From assembly GCF_011634835.1 (NCBI RefSeq), contig NZ_SIRP01000001.1:2170034-2234033 (forward strand): a stretch of 64,000 nucleotides of DNA, in the 5' to 3' direction. The position numbers were made by a program, and so were the translations under genes. The DNA comes from Isoptericola sp. BMS4. Its GTDB lineage: Bacteria > Actinomycetota > Actinomycetes > Actinomycetales > Cellulomonadaceae. The first letter of the stretch is position 1; each line of letters starts with the position of its first letter. Shown here piece by piece: positions 1 through 9,307 of the stretch. The notes beneath the pieces were generated by a model. It was not told the origin of the DNA and made no database searches. It saw only the letters and a program-made list of their open reading frames with translations.

Positions 1-1
1 C

Positions 2-66
2 CGCGCGGGCGGCTGGGCCTCCCTGCGCCCCGCCGACGCGCCCTGGCCGTGCCGACCCGGCGCCTG
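2..66 (+). CDS. possible 3' end of an upstream gene
   Basis: The first bases are open in one plus-strand frame (about 21 codons, ending PCRPGA) up to a TGA at 64-66. The stop lies just before the promoter of the next gene, so this may be the tail of a gene that starts outside the window. Too short to assign a family; it could equally be non-coding. Confidence 0.25.
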
Positions 67-75
67 AGGGGGCGG

Positions 76-81
76 TAGGCT
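76..81 (+). promoter_or_regulatory. -10 box TAGGCT of a leaderless promoter
   Basis: TAGGCT lies 8 nt before the GTG at 90, the spacing expected of actinobacterial leaderless transcripts. There is no Shine-Dalgarno sequence before that GTG, which supports the start chosen. Confidence 0.45.
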
Positions 82-89
82 CCACAGGC

Positions 90-3000
90 GTGCACGACCA
101 CTCCCGCCCCGCGCTCGGGGCCGACGACGCGCCGCCGGTGGACGCCGCGGCGGCCCCGGCCGTCCGGGTGCTCGGGCCGGTCCGGGTGGCGGGCCCGGAC
201 GGGGGCCCGCGCGGCCCCCGCGGTGCTCGCGCGTGCGCGCTGGTCGTGCTGCTCGCCCTCGCGGGGCGTCGCGGGGTCTCCTCGACGGCGCTGGTCGACC
301 GGCTGTGGCACGAGTCCCTGCCCGCCGACCCGCGCGCTGCCCTGCAGAACCTCGTGTCGCGCCTGCGGGCCGTCGCCGGGCGTGGTGTCGTGCGCGCGAC
401 CGAGACCGGGTACGCCCTCGACGTGGCCACCGACCTCGACGCGGCCGGCGACGCCCTCACCGTTGCCCGCCGCGAGCTCGTCTCCGGCGATCCGCGCGTC
501 GCCGCGGACACCGCGGGGGCGGCCCTGAGCCTCTGGTCCGGCACGCCCGGCAGCGACCTCGAGGGCGGGGAGTTCGCCGGGGTGGCCGCCGAGCTCGCGG
601 CGGTGGCCGGGCGCCGCCGCGACGAGCTCCGGGTGGTGCGCCGGGACGCGGCGGAGGCGGCGGGGCAGCACGCCGTCGTCGCCGAGCTCGCCGGGGCGGA
701 CGTGGCCGCCGACCCCTCCGACGAGGACGCTGCGCGCGCCCTCATGGGCGCGCTCGGCGGCCTCGGCCGCCCGGCGGAGGCGCTCCGGGTGTTCACCCGG
801 CTGCGGTCCGTGCTGGTGCGCGAGCTGGGCAGCGAGCCGGGGCCGGCGACCGCGACGCTCTACGAGCGCCTCGCCGCCGACGTCGAGCGGCGCGGAGAGG
901 CCGCGTCGGCGGCGGTTCCCGGGCCTTCGCCGGCGACCCTGCCGGAGCCGCCGACCGGCTCGGTGCCGCCGCGGACCGGTGCGGGCCACGACGGTGGGAC
1001 GGCGCACGCCACGGGCGCGACCGCCCGCGGGGTGCGCACCTACCCGACGCCGCTGGTCGGCCGCGAGCAGGACGTCGTCTCCGTGCTGGAGACGCTGGGT
1101 GACGCCCGGCTCGTGACCGTGCTGGGCCCGGGCGGCCTCGGCAAGACGCGCCTGGCGCAGGAGGTCGCGCGACGTTCGCTGGAGCGCACCCCCGTCGTGG
1201 TGGTCGTCGAGCTCGTCGGTGTCCGGACGGACGAGGACGTCGTCCTGGCGCTCGCGGACGCCCTGGGTGTGGCGCCCGGAGCGGGGTCCGTGCGGCTGGC
1301 CGACAGGCTGCGGGCCGGCGACCTGGAAACTCAGGTGGCGGCCCGGCTGAGGGAAGCCCACGCGCTCGTCGTGCTGGACAACTGCGAGCACGTCGTGGAG
1401 GGCGCGGCCCGCTGGGCCGGCGCGCTGCTGGACGTGTCCTCGCGGCTTCGGGTGCTCGCCACGAGCCGGACGCCGCTCCTGCTCGAGCACGAGGTGACAT
1501 ACGCGCCGTCCCCGCTCGGGTCGGACCCCGACGACGAGGACGGGGGCCCCGCGGTCCGCCTGTTCGTCGAGCGGGCGCGCGCCGTGCGCCCCGACGCGCT
1601 GCTCGACCGCCCGGCGGTCGCCCGCCTGTGCGAGCGCCTCGACGGGCTCCCGCTGGCCATCGAGCTCGCCGCGGCGAGGATCCGCACGCTGAGCGTCGCG
1701 GAGGTGGACGCACGGCTCGACGAGCGGTTCGCCCTGCTGCGGGGACGGGACCGCTCGGCGCCGGACCGGCACCGCACGCTGGAGGCCGTGCTCGACTGGA
1801 GCTGGAACCTGCTCACCGCCGGACAGCAGGCGCTGTGGCGCCGCGCCGCCGTGCTCCCGGACGGGTTCTCGGCGGAGGCGGCGCGGGCCCTGGTGCCCGA
1901 GGGGCGCGGGTGGCAGGTCGACGACGACGTGGATGCGCTCGTGCTGCAGTCCCTGGTGCGCGTCGAGGAGGCGGACGGCACGAGCCGCTACCGCATGGTC
2001 GAGACCGTGCGGGAGTTCGGGCTCCTGCGGCTCGCCGCGGCGCAGGAGGAGGACGTGGCCGAGGAGGCGGTGCTCGGGTGGACGATGACCGTGGCACGGC
2101 GCTGCGCCTCACGCCTGCTGTCGCCGGAGCAGGTGGACGCCGCGGCCGAGCTCGGCCGCGAGCAGGAGAACCTGCTGTTTGCGGTGCGGCGGGCGGTCGA
2201 GCGCGGACGTCCGGACGTCGCCGTGCGCGGGTTCGTCGCGCTGCTCGGCAGCTGGGCGTCCCGCGGGGCCGAGGAGCGCGTCCTCGGGCTCGCGGACACG
2301 GTCCTGGAGGCGTTGCGCGGCTGGGACGTCCCCGACGAGCACGCCGACGCGACCGCCATCGCGCTCGAGGTGACGGCCGCGGTGTCCGCCTTCGGCCCGC
2401 CGGGCCGGGCAGGCCGTGCCCTCGGTCGTCTCCGGCGCCTGCTGCGCTCGAGCCCTGCTGTCGGCTCGCGGACCCGGGACCTGTCCGCGGTGGTGCTGGC
2501 GCGGGGGCCCGAGGAGCTCGCCGACGTCCTCCGGCGGCTGCAGCGGTCCGAGGACCGGTACACGTCCTTGATGGCGCACATGTTCGAGGCGCAGCAGCGG
2601 GAGAACGACGGCGAGCTGACGCGTGCGGTCGAGCTGGCCGTCGCCGCCCACGACGACGCGCAGGCGCTGGGCGATGTCGCGGCGACGGCGACGACGGCGA
2701 TGGTGGTCGCCTCGTTCCTCGCGGAACGTGGCGACGCCGGCGCCACGCCACGATGGGTCGACGCCGCGAGGACCGGCTTGGAAGCGCTCGGGGCCCGCGA
2801 GATGGAGCGCCAGGTCCGGTGGATCGAGCTGAGCGCCGCTCTGGTGCTCGGCGACCTGCGGTCCGCGGACGCGACGGTCGCGGCCATGGACGAGGCGCTC
2901 GGCGGGGACCGGGGCCAGCACCGGTCGGCGGAGGCGTCGTCCCTGGTCGAGCTGGGCCGGGGAGAGATCGCGTGGCTGCGCGGGGACCGCGACGGAGCGC

Positions 3001-3542
3001 TGGCGCACCTCGCGCGCGCGGTCGCGTCGTTCGGCGCGGGGCAGCCTATGGGAGACGGCGCCCCGTGGTTCCTCATGGTGTCCTCGGCGGCGCTGGTGCG
3101 GCGCGTGCAGGCCGGTGCTGGTGACGACGGCGGCCTCGTGCGCCGAGTCGTCGACGTCGGTCGCGCGGTCAGGGGTGCAGGCCCGGGCTTCGTCGACCGG
3201 CCCGTGCTCGGGACGTCGGCGGTCGGGGTCGCGTACTGGGCATGCCTCGGCGCGGACCCGTCGGGCCTGCGTGACCGGGAAAGGATGGCGGCCGGCGTCG
3301 AGCTCCTCGCCCTGGCCGGCCGGCTCGGCGCGCGACAGGACTTGCCCGTCCTGCGCCTCGACGGCTTGCGGGACGCCGTCCACGAGGCCGCCGACGACGC
3401 CGACCTCGTGCGCACCGTGGAAGGCCGGGTCGCGGCCCTGGACCGCGACGAGCTCGTGCCACGGACCGACGAGCTCCTGGGCCGCCTCGCGACGGAGGCG
3501 GACCAGGAGCCGGGCAGGTCGGGTCAGGCCTTCTTCATGTAG
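90..3542 (+). CDS. BTAD / NB-ARC transcriptional regulator (SARP/AfsR-like)
   Basis: Large (1150 aa) cytoplasmic regulator. Residues about 25-100 form an OmpR-type winged helix. About 105-250 is a bacterial transcriptional activation domain (ending in ELGSEPGPATATLYERL). Near residue 345 there is an NB-ARC/AAA P-loop, GPGGLGKTRLA, followed by a Walker-B-like VVLDNCEHV and the GLPLAIELAAAR motif. The C-terminal half is helical, as in TPR sensor regions. Proteins of this build bind direct repeats and activate nearby operons on ATP/ligand binding. It converges on the ABC efflux operon to its right (19-bp 3' overlap), whose promoter carries three direct heptamers; control of that operon is an inference. 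Start: GTG with a leaderless -10. Confidence 0.85.
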   Translation: MHDHSRPALGADDAPPVDAAAAPAVRVLGPVRVAGPDGGPRGPRGARACALVVLLALAGRRGVSSTALVDRLWHESLPADPRAALQNLVSRLRAVAGRGVVRATETGYALDVATDLDAAGDALTVARRELVSGDPRVAADTAGAALSLWSGTPGSDLEGGEFAGVAAELAAVAGRRRDELRVVRRDAAEAAGQHAVVAELAGADVAADPSDEDAARALMGALGGLGRPAEALRVFTRLRSVLVRELGSEPGPATATLYERLAADVERRGEAASAAVPGPSPATLPEPPTGSVPPRTGAGHDGGTAHATGATARGVRTYPTPLVGREQDVVSVLETLGDARLVTVLGPGGLGKTRLAQEVARRSLERTPVVVVVELVGVRTDEDVVLALADALGVAPGAGSVRLADRLRAGDLETQVAARLREAHALVVLDNCEHVVEGAARWAGALLDVSSRLRVLATSRTPLLLEHEVTYAPSPLGSDPDDEDGGPAVRLFVERARAVRPDALLDRPAVARLCERLDGLPLAIELAAARIRTLSVAEVDARLDERFALLRGRDRSAPDRHRTLEAVLDWSWNLLTAGQQALWRRAAVLPDGFSAEAARALVPEGRGWQVDDDVDALVLQSLVRVEEADGTSRYRMVETVREFGLLRLAAAQEEDVAEEAVLGWTMTVARRCASRLLSPEQVDAAAELGREQENLLFAVRRAVERGRPDVAVRGFVALLGSWASRGAEERVLGLADTVLEALRGWDVPDEHADATAIALEVTAAVSAFGPPGRAGRALGRLRRLLRSSPAVGSRTRDLSAVVLARGPEELADVLRRLQRSEDRYTSLMAHMFEAQQRENDGELTRAVELAVAAHDDAQALGDVAATATTAMVVASFLAERGDAGATPRWVDAARTGLEALGAREMERQVRWIELSAALVLGDLRSADATVAAMDEALGGDRGQHRSAEASSLVELGRGEIAWLRGDRDGALAHLARAVASFGAGQPMGDGAPWFLMVSSAALVRRVQAGAGDDGGLVRRVVDVGRAVRGAGPGFVDRPVLGTSAVGVAYWACLGADPSGLRDRERMAAGVELLALAGRLGARQDLPVLRLDGLRDAVHEAADDADLVRTVEGRVAALDRDELVPRTDELLGRLATEADQEPGRSGQAFFM

Positions 3543-4371
3543 CTGCGCACGGCGAGCGGGGCGAAGACCGCCACCACCACGGCGGAGCTGAGCAGCGCGA
3601 TGCCGACCTCGCCGCTCATCGAGCCCGTGCTCGCCAGGTCCCGCACGGCAGTGACGAGGTGGGAGACCGGGTTGACGTCGACGAACCCCTGCAGCCACGA
3701 CGGCATGGTCTCCACCGGGACGAACGCGTTGGACAGGAACGTCAGCGGGAACAGGACCAGGAACGAGATGCCCTGCACGGACGAGGCGGAGCGGGCGATC
3801 ACGCCGAGGAACGCGAAGATCCAACTCAGCGACCAGGCGCACACCACGACGAGCAGGCCGGCGAGGAGCACGCCCCCGACACCGCCACCGGGTCGCCAGC
3901 CCATGATCAGGCCCATGACGATCGTGAGAGTGGTGGCGATCAGGTAGCGCACGGTGTCGGCGACCAGGGCGCCCGCCAGGGGCGCGATGCGGGCGATGGG
4001 CAGCGACCGGAACCGGTCGAAGACACCCTTGTCCATGTCCTCGCGCAGCTGCGTGCCGGTGACGGCGGACGTCGTGATGACGGTCTGCACGAGGATCCCC
4101 GGGATGATGATCGGCAGGTAGCTCGCCACGTCGCCGGCGATCGCGCCGCCGAAGATGTAGGTGAACATCAGGGTGAAGATGATCGGCTGCACCGTGACGT
4201 CGATGAGCTGCTCGGGCGTCCGGCGGATCTTGATCAGGCCGCGCCGGGCCATGGCCAGCGAGTCGCTCACGGCCTGCCGGACGGTCACGCGGTTGCGCAG
4301 CGTGCGCTCGGAGCCGGGGACGATGCGTCCGCCCGGTGCCGTGGGTGCCGCGGGGGCGGTGGTCATGGTGG

Positions 4372-4375
<4 letters not shown>
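3524..4375 (-). CDS. ABC-2 type exporter permease (DrrB-like)
   Basis: 283-aa membrane subunit of a drug/lipid-type exporter. A cytoplasmic N-terminus (RVTVRQAVSDSLAMARRGL) is followed by about six hydrophobic helices, with the ABC-2 family segment IIIPGILVQTVITTSAVTG and the typical late stretch FLSNAFVPVETMPSWLQGF. The ATG at 4375 overlaps the stop of the ATPase gene by 4 nt (ATGA), so the two are translationally coupled and should form one transporter. A second in-frame ATG lies 9 nt further on. The 3' end overlaps the convergent BTAD regulator by 19 bp. Substrate unknown; daunorubicin-type efflux is only the family label. Confidence 0.88.
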
Positions 4376-5355
<980 letters not shown>

Positions 5356-5387
5356 GGCTCCACGGTGGGCGTGGCCGCTCGCACGAC

Positions 5388-5415
5388 GCTGTCAGAGCGC
5401 TGTCACCGGCTGTCA
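5388..5415 (-). promoter_or_regulatory. three direct heptamer repeats (candidate SARP operator)
   Basis: On the minus strand TGACAGC occurs three times, at 5415-5409, 5405-5399 and 5394-5388: start-to-start distances of 10 and 11 bp, one helical turn each. SARP-family BTAD regulators are known to bind such direct heptamers near the -35 region. The array ends 32 nt before the ATG of the efflux operon, and a BTAD regulator gene lies at its far end. The binding itself is inferred. Confidence 0.5.
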
Positions 5416-5438
5416 CGCCGATGGCGGGGGAGGGAGGC

Positions 5439-5468
5439 GGGACGGCCCTGCGGGTCGCGGGCCGTCCC
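5439..5468 (-). terminator. rho-independent-type hairpin after ctaA
   Basis: Perfect 10-bp stem (5439-5448 with 5459-5468) and 10-nt loop, placed 1 nt after the ctaA stop codon. No T-tract, as is usual in high-GC actinobacteria. Confidence 0.6.
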
Positions 5469-5469
5469 C

Positions 5470-6459
5470 TCAGGCGCGGTTGCGCAGGCGCAGCACGGCG
5501 TTCGCGGTGGCCCACGTGAGGCTGCCGGCCCCGACGAGGTGGATGCCGACGAGCAGCTCGGGCAGGCCGGTGAAGTACTGGACGTACCCGATCGCGCCCT
5601 GCGCGAGCGTGACGGCGAGCAGCAGCCAGGCGGCGCGGCGGGCCCGCGGCAGGGCTCCGGCGGGTGCGCCCGCGGCCGCGCGGGCGCGGTGCAGCAGCAC
5701 CAGCAGGGCCCCCAGCGTCAGGACGAACAGCCACACCGTCGCGGAGTGGGCCCGGGTGACCGACAGCGGGTCCAGGGCGAGCCGGTAGCCCACCTCGGTG
5801 TCGCCGGAGTGCGGGCCCGAGCCGGTGACCAGGACGCCCAGCGTCACGACGGGGACCAGGAGCAGCCCGAGCAGGGCCCCGGTGGTGGCGACGGCCCGCG
5901 AACCGATGCGCGCCGGCGGCCCGTCGCCCTCGCCGTGCCGGTGCAGCAGGTAGGCGCTGAACCACACGAGGGCGGCCGAGACCCCGAAGTGCAGGGAGAC
6001 CCACCCCGGGTGCAGCTCCAGCAGGACGACGACCCCGCCGATGACCGCCTGGGCCGCGACGCCCACCAGGGGGACCACGCCGAGGGCGCGGTAGGCCCGC
6101 GAGCGACGCCGGTCGGTCCACACGAGCAGCAGCACCATGACGCCGATGACGCCGAGCACCCCTGTCATCGTGCGGTTCCCGAACTCCACGTACGGGTGGA
6201 TCGTCGACTCGGCGTGGAACGCGGGGGTGAACTGTCCCGGCTCGCACATCGGCCAGGTGGAGCAGCCGAGGCCGGAGTCCGTGAGCCGCACGGCACCGCC
6301 GGTGCCGATGATGAGGATCTGGCCGATCACGTTGGCCAGCAGCACGTTCCGCGTCCAGGGCCGGAACCGGGCGAGCCGGTCCGGGCGGGCGTCGGCGGAG
6401 TCGTCGGCGTCGGGGCCGGGAGTGGAGGCGGGCCGGACGGCGGGGCTCGGCGAGGTCAC
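5470..6459 (-). CDS. ctaA: heme A synthase (COX15/CtaA family)
   Basis: 329-aa polytopic membrane protein that oxidises heme O to heme A for aa3-type cytochrome oxidase. Eight hydrophobic helices in two four-helix halves are visible. The first extracytoplasmic loop has the cysteine pair of GLGCSTWPMC. Candidate heme-ligand histidines sit in TIHPYVEFGNR, LHFGVSAALVW, TRAHSATVWL and GIHLVGAGSL, one per helix pair as in the family. Start: GTG at 6459, just before TSPSPAV; no strong SD. It lies 83 nt after an ABC exporter pair on the same strand, an arrangement that recurs beside SUF operons in actinobacteria. Confidence 0.9.
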   Translation of the reverse strand: MTSPSPAVRPASTPGPDADDSADARPDRLARFRPWTRNVLLANVIGQILIIGTGGAVRLTDSGLGCSTWPMCEPGQFTPAFHAESTIHPYVEFGNRTMTGVLGVIGVMVLLLVWTDRRRSRAYRALGVVPLVGVAAQAVIGGVVVLLELHPGWVSLHFGVSAALVWFSAYLLHRHGEGDGPPARIGSRAVATTGALLGLLLVPVVTLGVLVTGSGPHSGDTEVGYRLALDPLSVTRAHSATVWLFVLTLGALLVLLHRARAAAGAPAGALPRARRAAWLLLAVTLAQGAIGYVQYFTGLPELLVGIHLVGAGSLTWATANAVLRLRNRA

Positions 6460-6542
6460 ACCCCCACGGTATCGCCCGGACCGGCCCGTTCCCGCCGTCG
6501 CGGCGGGCGCCGGGTGTGACCTTGGCCCGGCCCGGGGGCGCC

Positions 6543-7334
6543 TCAGTGCCAGCGGAAGAAGCGGGCGGCCGCCCAGCCGAGCACGGCCGTCCAGGCCGCC
6601 AGCACGACGACGGCGACGAGCGGGACGCCGGTGCCGAGCAGCGCCCCGCGCATGGCCTCGCCGAGCGCCCCGGAGGGCAGGTAGGTGGCGAGGTGGGCGA
6701 ACGGTCCCAGGAGCTGCCCGGGCGGCACGAGCAGGCCGCCGCCCACGACGAGGAGCACCAGCACGAGGTTCGCGACGGCGAGGACGCCCTCGGCCCGCAG
6801 GGTCCCGGCGAGCAGCAGGGCGAGCGCGGTGAACGCGGCGGTGCCGAGCAGCCCGACGCCGACCGCGGCGGGGACGCCCGCCACGTCCGGGCGCCAGCCC
6901 AGCGCCAGCGCCACGCCGCCGATCACCACGACCTGCACCACCTCGACGGCCAGGACGCCCAGCGTCTTGCCGGCCAGCAGCCCACCGCGCCCCAGCGGTG
7001 TCGTCGCGAGCAGCCGCAGCACGCCGTTGCGCCGGTCGAACGCCGTCGCGATGGCCTGGGAGGTGAACGACGTCGAGACGCACGCCAGGGCCAGCACGCC
7101 GGGCGTCACGAAGTCGATGCGGGCCAGCCCGGCGGTGTCGAGCTCGATGACGGACGTCTGCGCGAGGCCCACGAGGAGCAGCACGGGAAGCACGAGCGTG
7201 ACGAGCAGCTGCTCGCCGTTGCGCAGGATGGCGCGCGTCTCGAACGCCGCCTGGGCGGCGACCCGGCGCCGGGCGGGAGCCGCCGCGGGGGCGTCGGGGC
7301 CGGAGACGGCGGGGGCGGGGCCGGTCGTGGTCAT
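6543..7334 (-). CDS. ABC-2 type exporter permease
   Basis: 263-aa membrane subunit with about six hydrophobic segments after an amphipathic N-terminus (AFETRAILRNGEQLLVTL). It carries the ABC-2 stretch LRLLATTPLGRGGLLAGKTL and a PPGQLLGPFAHLATYLPSG loop. The ATG at 7334 overlaps the TGA of the upstream ATPase gene by 4 nt, so the two are one unit. The pair sits between ctaA and the SUF regulator; orthologous-looking pairs occupy the same place in mycobacteria and other actinobacteria (recalled synteny). Substrate unknown; a link to heme or Fe-S supply is only suggested by position. Confidence 0.87.
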   Translation of the reverse strand: MTTTGPAPAVSGPDAPAAAPARRRVAAQAAFETRAILRNGEQLLVTLVLPVLLLVGLAQTSVIELDTAGLARIDFVTPGVLALACVSTSFTSQAIATAFDRRNGVLRLLATTPLGRGGLLAGKTLGVLAVEVVQVVVIGGVALALGWRPDVAGVPAAVGVGLLGTAAFTALALLLAGTLRAEGVLAVANLVLVLLVVGGGLLVPPGQLLGPFAHLATYLPSGALGEAMRGALLGTGVPLVAVVVLAAWTAVLGWAAARFFRWH

Positions 7335-8338
7335 CGCAGGTCCCGTCCCGTCAGGTCGAGGAAGACGTCCTCGAGGGTGCGCCGCCCGACCGTGATGCTG
7401 CCGGCGAGGACGTCGCGGTCGGCGAGCCAGGCGGTGAGCCGGGCGAGCGCCCGGGGATCCGCCGGGCCGGTGGCCGTGTAGGAGCCGGGCGACGGCTCGG
7501 CGACGGACCAGCCGCCGTCGCCGCCGAGCGCGCCGGCCAGCGCGGTCGTGTCCAGCCCGGCCGTCGCGGTGAACCGTACGGTCTGGTCGCGGGCCGCGTC
7601 GTCGCCGTGCGCGGCGCCTGGCAGCGACCCGGTGAGGAGCTCGGGGACGGTCCCGACGGCGATCACCCGCCCGTGGTCCACGACGTGCACCCGGTCGGCC
7701 AGGTCCTCGGCCTCGTCCATGAGGTGCGTGGTGAGCACGACCGCGACGCCGTCGGCGCGCAGCTCGCGCACGAGGTCCCACACGGCGAGCCGGCTCTGGG
7801 GGTCCATGCCGGCGCTCGGCTCGTCGAGGAACACGACCTCGGGACGCCCGACGACGGCGGCCGCGAGGGCGAGCCGCTGGCGCTGCCCGCCGGAGAGTCG
7901 CCGCACCGTGGTGCGCGCGAAGGAGTCCACCCCCAGCCGCTCGGCGAGCTCGGAGACCTCGCGCGGCGCCGCGTACATGGCCGCCACGTGGTGCAGCACC
8001 TCGGCGGCGCGGGCGCCGGTGGGCAGGCCGCCGTCCTGCAGCATCACGCCGACGCGCGGCCGCAGGGCCCGGGCGTCGGCGACGGGGTCGTGGCCGAGCA
8101 CGCGCACCGTGCCGGCGTCGGGCGTCCGCAGTCCCTCGCAGCACTCGACGGTGGTCGTCTTGCCGGCGCCGTTGGGCCCGAGCACCGCCGTGACCGCGCC
8201 GCGCCGCGCGACCAGGTCGAGCCCGGCGACGACGGCCCGGCCGCCGTAACGTTTGACGAGACCGGTCACGACGACGGCGTGGTCCGGCGAGGTACCGGCG
8301 TCGGCGGGCACGCCCGTTGGCGCGATGGAGGTGGGCAC
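7331..8338 (-). CDS. ABC exporter ATPase
   Basis: 335-aa nucleotide-binding subunit of the exporter whose permease overlaps it downstream. Walker A GPNGAGKTTTVECC, signature RLSGGQRQRLALAAAV, Walker B VVFLDEPSAGMD and switch TTHLMDEAEDL are all intact. The C-terminal 90 residues form the extra domain of the CcmA/DrrA class (GRRTLEDVFLDLTGRDL). Start: GTG at 8338; no clear SD. Diverges from the hdeD-like gene, so the 90-nt gap 8339-8428 must hold both promoters. Confidence 0.92.
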   Translation of the reverse strand: MPTSIAPTGVPADAGTSPDHAVVVTGLVKRYGGRAVVAGLDLVARRGAVTAVLGPNGAGKTTTVECCEGLRTPDAGTVRVLGHDPVADARALRPRVGVMLQDGGLPTGARAAEVLHHVAAMYAAPREVSELAERLGVDSFARTTVRRLSGGQRQRLALAAAVVGRPEVVFLDEPSAGMDPQSRLAVWDLVRELRADGVAVVLTTHLMDEAEDLADRVHVVDHGRVIAVGTVPELLTGSLPGAAHGDDAARDQTVRFTATAGLDTTALAGALGGDGGWSVAEPSPGSYTATGPADPRALARLTAWLADRDVLAGSITVGRRTLEDVFLDLTGRDLR

Positions 8339-8360
8339 CGGAAGATTCTACGGACCGTGG

Positions 8361-8374
8361 GGGGCCGTCGGCCC
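8361..8374 (+). promoter_or_regulatory. weak copy of the dormancy-island box
   Basis: GGGGCCGTCGGCCC matches 12 of 14 bases of the GGGACCTTCGGCCC box found in the 25-37 kb island. It ends 54 nt before the hdeD-like ATG, not the ~76 nt seen in the island, and chance matches are likely at this GC content. Confidence 0.2.
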
Positions 8375-8428
8375 TGCACGTGTCACCGCGCACGTCACCG
8401 CCGAAGCACGAGGCAGGAGAGACCACAG

Positions 8429-9061
8429 ATGACCTTCTACACGTTCACCCCGCCGCAGGACGTCGCCGCCCTCGCGCGCCGTGTGTGGTACTGGCCGGTC
8501 GTGCGCGGCGCGCTGGCGCTGGCGTTCGGGCTGCTCGCGATCTTCCTGCCGGACAAGACGCCGTCGCTGCTGGTGCAGGTGTTCGGCATGTTCGTGCTGG
8601 TGGACGGCGTGGTGAGCCTCGTGGACGGCATGCGTCGGCGGGGCACCTCGGCCGGGTCGGTGAACTCGGGCGTGGGGATCGTCGCGCTCGTCTTCGGCGC
8701 CGTGCTGCTGATCTGGCCCGGGGTGTTCCTGGGGATCGCGCTGGTGCTGATCGCGATCTGGGCCCTCGTGTTCGGGCTGCTGCAGCTCTTCGTCGTCCCG
8801 ACGCTGCGCCGGCGCGGAGGGACGTCGTGGATCTGGAACCTGGTCTCGGGCCTGCTGCTGGTGGCGCTCGCGGTGGTGTGCTTCAGCAACCCGTCGGGGG
8901 CGATCGTGGGGCTGTCCGTGGTGATCGGCGCCTTCGCCGTGGTGTTCGGCGTCGCCATGATCGCGCTGGGGCTCAAGCTGCGCGCGGTCGGCGCCCAGGG
9001 TGCGGCCGGCGGGCCGCCGACCCGCCGCGGCGAGGTGATCGAGGGGGAGATCGAGGACTGA
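8429..9061 (+). CDS. HdeD/DUF308 family membrane protein
   Basis: 210-aa integral membrane protein with about six short hydrophobic helices arranged as repeated pairs (WPVVRGALALAFGLLAIFLP; LLIWPGVFLGIALVLIAIWA; IVGLSVVIGAFAVVFGVAMI), the DUF308 pattern of HdeD acid-resistance proteins, plus a charged C-terminal tail ending GEVIEGEIED. Role in this lineage unknown. The ATG at 8429 has a good SD (AGGAGA, 8 nt away). It is a single-gene unit closed by a strong hairpin; it is not co-transcribed with sufR. Confidence 0.8.
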   Translation: MTFYTFTPPQDVAALARRVWYWPVVRGALALAFGLLAIFLPDKTPSLLVQVFGMFVLVDGVVSLVDGMRRRGTSAGSVNSGVGIVALVFGAVLLIWPGVFLGIALVLIAIWALVFGLLQLFVVPTLRRRGGTSWIWNLVSGLLLVALAVVCFSNPSGAIVGLSVVIGAFAVVFGVAMIALGLKLRAVGAQGAAGGPPTRRGEVIEGEIED

Positions 9062-9075
9062 GCCGGGCGCCGACC

Positions 9076-9121
9076 ACGACCTGGCGGTCGCTACCCGCTG
9101 CGGTGGCGACCGTCAGGTCGT
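9076..9121 (+). terminator. strong terminator hairpin after the hdeD-like gene
   Basis: A 16-bp stem (9076-9091 with 9106-9121, one G.U pair) with a 14-nt loop, 14 nt after the stop codon. It isolates the SUF operon from read-through. Confidence 0.7.
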
Positions 9122-9195
9122 CCTCGCGCCCGTGAGTTCGGTCACTCCGGGGGTCCGCGGCGGCTCTCCTGCGGCTTCGGTGAGGCTTGCCTTCC

Positions 9196-9225
9196 TTGAC
9201 ATCCTGGATTACGCAACAAGGATGT
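9196..9225 (+). promoter_or_regulatory. sufR promoter with inverted-repeat operator candidate
   Basis: TTGACA (9196-9201) is a consensus -35. It overlaps the left arm of a perfect inverted repeat, ACATCCT (9199-9205) and AGGATGT (9219-9225). The arms are 20 bp apart start to start, two helical turns, so a dimer could contact one face of the DNA. This is the natural place for SufR autorepression of the operon; the sequence of the site is not matched to a known SufR box. Confidence 0.5.
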
Positions 9226-9307
9226 TCTCTATATCGACGACGCGTCACGGGGTGCGGTGTGCCCCCGCGTGAGCGTCCAGGACGGGGAGCCGGACGGAGG
9301 TGACCAC

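Noticed and set aside
5389-5415. CTGTCA repeats as a TetR operator
   Set aside because: They are direct, not inverted, repeats with helical spacing, which fits a SARP rather than a TetR dimer.
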